A stretch of 64,000 nt of DNA from Phytophthora hibernalis (Eukaryota; Oomycota; Peronosporomycetes; Peronosporales; Peronosporaceae). The translations under genes were made by a program, and so were the position numbers. The notes beneath the pieces were generated by a model that saw nothing but the letters and a program-made list of their open reading frames with translations, was not told the DNA's origin and did no database searches. The stretch spans positions 310,001 through 374,000 of the forward strand of contig JAAKBF010000039.1 in assembly GCA_012656075.1 (NCBI GenBank), given 5' to 3'. Shown piece after piece: positions 58,001-64,000 of the stretch. Numbering within the stretch: the first letter of the stretch is position 1; every line of letters starts with the position of its first letter.

Positions 58001-59056
58001 ACTATTACACAAACGTCCAGTTGCTGTTAGATCTGCGTTTGAAGGGCCTGTATGGGCGGGGTACTGTTCGTGGAGGGAGCAAGCATTATTCAAACACACT
58101 ATTCTACAGAAGGAGCACTCAACTCGGGGTGATTATCAGCAGTCTGTCTCACAGGGACACGACGTGCTCGCTGCGTCGTGGTACGACGGCAACACTGTTA
58201 TGATGGTGACCAATGCTGATGCGTCTACTGCCTCCACGGCCACGCGACGGGTTGGAAGAGAGACTCGTGATTTTACTGCTCCGACCTGTATCCTGCAATA
58301 AAACAGACCCATGCAAGGCGTTGACCTTTTGGATCAGATACGTGCTAAATTTTCACTCGCTGACGGTCACTCGTACAAAACGTGGCATAAAAAATGGCAT
58401 TGGGGCTCGTCGATATTGCTCGTTCCCACGCGTACCTGACTCGGCTGATGGTAATTGACTCTTCAAGCGGTCGAGACTCACACAGGACGTTTCTAACTGA
58501 ATTGGTTTCTGAGCTGATTTCTGGTAGGTGGCAAGAAGCCCCGAGCGATGGTCAGATGGCGTTTGGAAGTGGCATTGTTAACGTAGCCGTAGCGGTTGGT
58601 ATACATTCTACAACTCACAAAGAGTATACTTCACCAGGCGCTTTGAATCGATGTCAATCACTGTCATCGAAAAAATGTTAAAAAATCAGTGGGCGGAAAC
58701 GGCGGCAGTGCATTGTCTGTCGCTACGAGGACCGATATCCTACGGAGTTGACGGATTACTGTCTTACGCACACTGTCTGTCTCTGTAGTATTGTGCACGG
58801 ATACATTAAAACTCCGTACACGTGCTCTCAGAGTACCTGGACGTGTTGGGTTAAGTTTCATAGATCTTATCTCCCGCAGGGCGTACTCAGTGATAAGGGC
58901 AATGTCAACAGATCATCGCATCTAGCTAAGTTGAAGCCCCGTTGCACTGCGCCGCCCGTCGACGAAGCACGTATGCTTCCCGGTAGTATTGGGTATGTGC
59001 TGTCTGTCGACGAAATACATCGAGAGGCCGAAAGTGATGGTGTTGCAACCCTGTAG
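55070..59056 (+). pseudogene. piggyBac-like transposase of element 2
   Basis: The ATG at 55070 starts an N-terminal module (LNSVWEELKTAGWTHKRPRG and EEAVLRHFIENCEFY). After a disordered, Arg-Gly-rich region (RGRGRDRGDGDGSRSGRERG near 56680) comes the family-specific stretch KKLVAFSPRKEPWMKEKAYR. The piggyBac catalytic domain is recognisable: LNRFKLLRRCLSFRADPGS (57710), LALDEASIACRSRHGRH with the first Asp (57860), INMDNYYTNVQLLLDLRLKG with the second (57990), and MQGVDLLDQIRAKFSLADG with the third (58315). A C-terminal cysteine-rich finger follows (CIVCR...CLTHTVCLCS near 58700-58790). All three Asp survive, but stops and shifts near 55450, 57310-57500, 57705 and 58300 break the frame. Confidence 0.8.
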
Positions 59057-59358
59057 GGATAGCACTGCGTCACTCAGAAACGATGACCCACATTCATTAG
59101 GTCAACATAGCCGAGTTGCGCGGCAAATATTCCAATGATCCTTTATTTCTGACGAAGAAGAGTATATATCTTGAATAAAGTATGGTTTTCGTTGCGGGAC
59201 ACATTTTTCAATGCTTCTGACAAAGAAGGGTGTATCCCCACATCCATATGTAGTATCCACCAACAGCCACCTCTCACAAAAGCTGTTCTGACACGATTCG
59301 CGATGACGGGGACGATACATAGAGGTGGACACTACCACTCGAGCTCTTGGCATGCGAG

Positions 59359-60139
59359 TTAACGTTGCTGTACCACGATATTTGCGTCTTCATCAAACAG
59401 AAAATCGTTTAGAAAGATGATGGTCGCATCTCGAAATGGATTCCACGTCGAGAGCGGAGTATCCAGAACATCCCATGCTTCATAATTACTTTGTGTAGAA
59501 GAATTAGTCGCGACGCACAGGAACGCACACAGTGAGCGCGTCTACGAGCAATATCCATCTTTTTCTCGATCCACAAACACTGTTTAGCCTTCGTCACCAG
59601 AGCGAACTGCGCTGCAACGTTTCCCAAGCCAGCACCGACGTCTAAAAAAAATGTCATCTTCTTTCACCTTCCCGATCATTTCAATAATACATGACACCTC
59701 AGTAGGCATCACCTCTCCTGCATTTTCGTCAGTTTTACCTGCTTGTTGGCTCACATCAGCAGCAGAAACAGCGCTAAAATAGCACGGATGGCGCTTTCGG
59801 CCTGTGTAGGCGACATGAGACAAAGCTTGTTCAAATAAGGAGGCGTTGACGAAGCTGTGGGAAAAAGCAGGGAGGGAGACGCGCAAGGTCGTTACCGTAG
59901 GTACGTTTTAGTGCGCGAAGCCTCATCTGGAGTTGTCCCGCCGGGCGGTTTCCGCGCATCTTGCGCTCGATGTCTTTCGACACTACTCGCGCGCCATGGG
60001 ACTCGTACTCAAAAGCAAGAACGACGAGTTTCTTGTCTTCCGCGTCGGAAAAGATTGTGCGCATTTCCAACTTCCGAAAATGAGGGAGTGGAGGCGAGTA
60101 TTGCACTTGACTGTTGTATGTTATAGGGTTGGTAGCCAT
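59359..60139 (-). pseudogene. SANT-DOT1 methyltransferase gene carried by piggyBac-like element 2
   Basis: The ATG chosen is at 60139. A SANT/Myb-like domain (FSDAEDKKLVVLAFEYESHG, then LQMRLRALKRTYGNDLARLP) is followed, after a frame change near 59850, by a linker and GEVMPTEVSCIIEMIGKVKE. The methyltransferase SAM loop LDVGAGLGNVAAQFALVTKA is reached after a shift in a run of eight T (59644-59651) that fits seven. KQCLWIEKKMDIARRR follows. Near the end, in another frame, ATIIFLNDFLFDEDANIVVQ matches the DOT1 V-F-x-N-N-x-x-F signature with the second Asn changed to Asp. The stop at 59359 leaves the domain shorter than in element 1. The order and orientation are the same as in element 1. Confidence 0.75.
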
Positions 60140-60515
60140 AATTAGCAGCGCTGCATCGTACTGGTCGAGGATAGGCTTTGGGATGAGCACACCCTGTTTT
60201 CAACATCTTTTCCTCGTTGCTTTTTATGTGAATTCGTTCAAAACTGCAAATTTCACGATAAACGGGGAAATAAGACCCTTTATTGCAACATTTACGTTAA
60301 TATGTCGGTAGTCGGCCTCAAATGCTTCGGCAGTAGCACATATTGAATCGCCATCGGCCTTTCTGATTGACTTAGCAAAACCACAGAATACTGTAATCCC
60401 TGTATTTGCTAAAGGAAGCATTTTGCCTCCTGTTGGGGGTCTTTTTCACCTACTTTTGTGAAAGTGTTTAAAGGAAGCAAAAGCAAAATGCCTCCTTCTG
60501 CCACGAAAGGGTTAA

Positions 60516-61200
60516 GTAAACTTAAGGGCTGTTTCATTTCAGGAATATCTGGAAAAGGAATGGAAGTTGTTAGTGGCACAAAACAAGAACGATGGTCATA
60601 TGTATTTTACGCTGGTCATTTATGAAAATTACCAAATCTCTTTTTCAAAAATCGTGCGCGCGGCTGACACCCAACTCATTATCGGTTCTCCCGCTTCTTC
60701 GCACAGTCGCCGCCTCCGTCCGAGCTGCACGCGTGAGGCTACTTATATTCCTAGAAACCGCGCATGACCGAAGCCGAGGACCTAGCGTAAAGCGCAAGGG
60801 GTGGGGCAGGACGCAATGCGGCGCCCCCCGCTGCGCCGTCGTTAAGGCTGCTTCGCAGACGCAGGAGATACTCCGATAATATATATCTAGCGTACACTCT
60901 GTACATTTTCCTACTGGTACACACAAACTGAATGTGGTACCTATTACATGTAGTCTGGTACTTCGATTTCTATATGCTAAACAACTGCTGACAGTCGTGC
61001 TTATGACAAGCCTAGTGATTGGATATCCTTTTTTGGGCGAAGAGTGCTTGAAAAAAATCAGGAGTAAAAACATGCTACACATTTTTTCCTCTTTTATTTT
61101 CCTTCTATCCCAGCCTTCGAAGCAACTCCTTCCTATCGTCTATGTGCTCGCCTGAATTTCAGAGCTTCTACGTGCAACGCGTGACCTTGTGGGGGTATAA
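60516..61200. other. Spacer, no gene recognised
   Basis: A GC-rich block at 60650-60870 contrasts with AT-rich surroundings. It has no clear coding frame, tRNA or rRNA features. Confidence 0.35.
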
Positions 61201-61203
61201 CTT

Positions 61204-61830
61204 TTATGTGTCCTCGTTCAAGAATAGGTCGCTCACGCCGTTGAGCTTGACGATGTCGTTGGCCAGGTGAAAATAAGCAGTAACTCGAGATTCGACATCG
61301 GAGATCGAGAAGTCCAGCTTCAGCTCCTCATTGAACAGTTCAATCATGTCGAGTAGTTCCTTGTTCTTAAAAGCCTCCGTGATCTCCGTATTCTTCGTCA
61401 TCAGGAACGCGTCCGTCTAATCATACATGTCCACATCCCAACGCGTCCCGCACATCATCTCCAACAGGTTCACATCGAAGGAATTCGGCACTGATCTTAC
61501 CGCGGCCTTTCCATCCTCGTTAGCGGACTTGCACCTCGCTTAAGTGATCGCCCCATACTACTTCCGTAGATTGGGCCACTCGAGCAGGGACTCAACCTAG
61601 ATGTCTGCGATCAGCGGAGCGTTCACCATGGCAAAAATCGGCTGGGGGCACGCGGTGTTGGCGTCGGCGTCACGGACAGGAAACCGAGCTCCGACTCTTA
61701 CTTGGTCGTCATCCTGACGAACCGTTTTTCTTTCTGCCCATGCTGGCTTGAACTCATTACGCTCGTCTTCGTGTTCAGTTACCACCTTCGCAACTAAAGA
61801 ATTGTAGTGGGTCTCAATAACTCGGAACAC
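61204..61830 (-). pseudogene. Degraded gag-like/retroelement protein relic
   Basis: Minus-strand text continues in one frame but is interrupted by stops: FRVIETHYNSLVAKVVTEHE near 61810, then NSFDVNLLEMMCGTRWDVDM near 61440, then FNEELKLDFSISDVESRVTA near 61310 and an end at 61204. The general look is that of the gag region of oomycete LTR retrotransposons, based on composition and context only. It has no neighbouring pol and is inactive. Confidence 0.35.
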
Positions 61831-62220
61831 ACACGAGGGAAGCTGGCGCTTCCATTAACCTTCCTTGTAGTTCTTGCATGCTCTAAGGTAGAATTTAGTA
61901 TGAGATAGCTTTAGCTAGCGAGGTCTGAGGTCCTTCGTCCACGGGAGAAAGGGTACTCGTCCTCGGTCCAACTTTTAGTTCCTATGCCAGCTTCACCTCA
62001 CGTTCTGTGCGGCCCCTAGGCTTGGTTCCACTAACCCGCGACTATAGAAGCTTTAAGCAACATACGTGATTTCTAGGTATTTGTACCGGTACATGTATTA
62101 CTTAAAACGGGTCCGTACTGGAACAACACTCCCAGATGGAGAAGCAGCAGCAACTCATGGAGGTACATTGTCGTTTTCAACTTTTGCCACCCATTTTAGC
62201 TCCGCATTTCTGAGGGGTTC

Positions 62221-62260
62221 AATTTACAAATCGGTATAGGACCTATACCGATTTGTAATT
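62221..62260. repeat. Short palindrome related to the large hairpin
   Basis: AATTTACAAATCGGTATAGG pairs with its reverse complement around a single A at 62241. It is the same core as in the larger hairpin about 90 bp downstream. Confidence 0.8.
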
Positions 62261-62265
62261 TGTAT

Positions 62266-62398
62266 GATTTGTGCCCCAAGATAGACTTACTTATAGTATA
62301 TCTGAGGGTCCAATTTACAAATCGGTATAGGTCCTATACCGATTTGTAAATTGGACCCTCAGATATACTATAAGTAAGTCTATCTTGGGGCACAAATC
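62266..62398. repeat. Perfect hairpin with 66-bp arms and one-base loop
   Basis: Bases 62266-62331 and 62333-62398 are exact reverse complements around T62332; the core is AATCGGTATAGG/CCTATACCGATT. Such a perfect palindrome is typical of a very recent MITE-like foldback or of an assembly artefact. No coding content. Confidence 0.85.
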
Positions 62399-62399
62399 G

Positions 62400-63190
62400 G
62401 AGCGCCATTCACACTCGCGGTGTTCTGATGGCATCAGGGATGCAGATATGCCACTCATTGATACCGTTTAAAAGCGGCAGAAAGGAATGTTGTCTCTATA
62501 ACAGGCATACAATAGTAACACAAACCTATTATCTTGCTACATTTCAGACTTGATCGTTTGCTATATCGGAGCTGATCTCTATTTCGGACACCTGTCTCGA
62601 GATAATAAACCACATATTTGCCGAAATGGATGAAAACCACAATACATGTATAATACATGGACACTACACGACAGCGCGAAAGGTGCAACGAGTAAGGAGG
62701 ATGATAGCGTGTCCGGATTCATTGGATCGGGCAGTGCGTCGCCTGCCGAACGAGCCGGCTGTGCTGCATGAGCTTCTACAAAACGCCCCAGGCGATCGCT
62801 TATCACGGTCAGCTGGCTAAGCATGCACTCAAGGACTGAGGCAACTTCGCCATCGTGGCTTCAGTACACGTCCCAATCACAGCACTTGGCGATAGACACA
62901 GCAGAACCCAGGCGAGCGCTCGTGACCGCAATCCCCGCTCCAGCTCATACAAGTACCTGGAGAATGTGCTTGACCAGCGCTACAGTTTCGGGTGGCTTCC
63001 AGTACTTGGTCCAAGTGCATCAATAGCGCTGCACAAGCAGCATCGACCACGTCGCTGGCAGCATTTTAGCGCGCATTGGTGAGGCCAAGCACGTGTTGGA
63101 ACAGTTCTCCTCGCAGCGTGATGAGCTGCCCATATTCGACTACCTCCAGGCGCTCCTGCAGATTGCGAATTGTCGGCGTCACTACTGGTA
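62400..63190. other. Region without a recognised gene
   Basis: A plus-strand open stretch (62823-63082) and another around 63090-63190 have protein-like composition but no family match. A GTAAGT at 63190 resembles a splice donor. Left unassigned. Confidence 0.3.
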
Positions 63191-63192
63191 AG

Positions 63193-63865
63193 TCACCCAG
63201 CTAGCACCTTGCCAACACACTGATCTTCTTTTGTTGTTGTACCTAAATAGGCGAATGCTTTGGTCAACGACTTCAACTGCCAAGGCCCATGCGTGGAGAT
63301 CCACTCGATCGCTAGCTTAGGCGATGCATTGGCATATACTGCTGAGCCGCGGCGCAGCGAGTGGCTTGACATGTTGGGCGTGAGGGATTGCCGAATTGTA
63401 GGCTCCATCTCTGCTTGTGTAACTCTAATGACCTCTGTGATGTAGCCAGCCATATTTAGCCACTTTCGCTCTCGTTTTAGTGGTGGTTGTGTGGTGGAAC
63501 CTTCTGTCTGCTGTAGGCTCTCTCAGTAAACGACTGCCTCTTCCTGTGTGTAAGTCCCCCTGGCAAGTCAGAGACCGCGTACCTTGGTACCGGCGGGAAC
63601 AGGTACTCAGAAGGCTCGTCGTAGCATACGAAGAGAAAATCAAAAGCGTGGGGCATGCATTGCTGCCACTGCTCGCGGGACTTGAAGATCGACAAGCTCT
63701 GAACCACAGAATCTTGATGCGCGCGATGTGAATGAACAGCTCATCAGATGCAGCCATCAAAAGCTGCTGCTTGCGGGCGAAGCAGGTGTCAATCGCCCGA
63801 CCGAACGTGTGCCACATCATGTTTATGAGTGCAGCATCATGAATTGGCTTGGGTCTTGTAGCCAC
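63193..63865 (-). pseudogene. Crypton-like tyrosine recombinase, C-terminal part
   Basis: The minus-strand start region MATRPKPIHDAALINMMWHT is followed by FARKQQLLMAASDELFIHIA, then, in a second frame, LSIFKSREQWQQCMPHAFDF and YLFPPVPRYAVSD, and in a third MSSHSLRRGSAVYANASPKL and STHGPWQLKSLTKAFAYL, ending at 63193. The HSLRRG (H-x-x-R), H-G-P-W and final Tyr in KAFAYL fit the end of the tyrosine-recombinase active site used by Crypton transposons. Part of the gene may lie upstream beyond the window. Two frame changes are present. Confidence 0.6.
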
Positions 63866-64000
63866 CGCTGCGTGTACCGTTAAATGCTCAACTAATACAG
63901 ATCATTGACAGTACATCCTGGGGCGTCGTGCATTTGCACGTTTGCTCGTAAATTGCGTTCTTCAATACTGGCAGCCATTTTGTCGCGGATCTTGGCAATC

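Larger units (their letters stand above)
54623..60511. mobile_element. piggyBac-like element 2 carrying a SANT-DOT1 gene
   Basis: The left end CCCTTTCGCGAGCC at 54623 follows TTGA (54619-54622). The right end GCCACGAAAGGG at 60511 precedes TTAA (60512-60515). Subterminal AAAGGAGRCAAAATGC-type motifs lie at 54681-54698, 54785-54802, 60411-60432 and 60470-60495. The element is 5,889 bp. Inside, a transposase reads inward from the left and a SANT-DOT1 gene reads inward from the right, exactly as in element 1. The left site TTGA instead of TTAA is a one-base deviation that could be a later mutation. Confidence 0.8.

Noticed and set aside
60640..60880. GC-rich block as an rRNA fragment or CpG-type promoter
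   Set aside because: No conserved rRNA motif could be read and no gene starts next to it.
61204..61830. A bacterial or horizontally acquired operon
   Set aside because: There are no operon-like gene spacing, Shine-Dalgarno sites or bacterial families; composition and neighbours match the eukaryotic retroelement debris.

Overview
The window looks like nuclear DNA of an oomycete of the Phytophthora type. The evidence is compact GT-AG introns of about 40-110 nt in the genes, a dense mixture of eukaryotic transposons (piggyBac-like, Mutator-like/MULE, hAT, Tc1/mariner, Copia, Gypsy, and a Crypton-like tyrosine recombinase), TACCGGTA-rich AT-leaning spacers, and few, mostly damaged host genes. 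No rRNA, tRNA, CRISPR array or bacterial operon was seen. The assignment comes from reading the sequence, not from a database search.

Layout. 1-2.7 kb: the C-terminal end of an RME-8/DNAJC13-like gene (+) converging on a mitochondrial-type TPR gene (-). 3.2-5.0 kb: a Tc1/mariner element with long inverted repeats and a 98-bp palindrome inserted in one arm. 5.4-6.4 kb: a broken equilibrative nucleoside transporter gene. 6.6-19 kb: a nest of MULE copies in both orientations, interrupted by a 630-bp deleted Tc1 element and a small piggyBac-type element, with a 560-bp unit repeated three times in tandem. 19.2-24 kb: repeats and a decayed Gypsy chromovirus (-). 24.3-29.2 kb: piggyBac-like element 1. 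29.3-32.4 kb: an alpha/beta-hydrolase gene and a small secreted-protein gene split by a hAT element that has a perfect 8-bp target duplication. 32.5-41.4 kb: decayed transposon debris (Ulp1-type protease, zinc-ribbon protein, another MULE, a Copia tail) and a DENR gene with frameshifts. 41.9-46.4 kb: a young Copia element with two matching 223-bp LTRs. 48.5-51.3 kb: a second hAT with a perfect 8-bp duplication. 52-53.3 kb: an intact secreted zinc metalloprotease gene. 54.6-60.5 kb: piggyBac-like element 2. 61-64 kb: a gag-like relic, a 66-bp-arm perfect hairpin and a Crypton-like recombinase fragment.

The most interesting feature is shared by the two piggyBac-like elements. Each has CCCTTTCG termini at TTAA-type sites. 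Each carries a transposase reading inward from the left end and, convergent with it, a second gene reading inward from the right end. That second gene encodes a SANT/Myb-like domain followed by a DOT1-type methyltransferase domain, which in other eukaryotes methylates histone H3 lysine 79. So a chromatin-modifying enzyme appears to be regular cargo of this transposon family. Both copies here are damaged, so any activity must be looked for in intact relatives.

A caution for all gene models: several frameshifts in otherwise well-conserved genes are explained by one missing base in a C, G or T run. This points at least partly to consensus errors in the assembly, and genes marked as broken may be intact in the organism.
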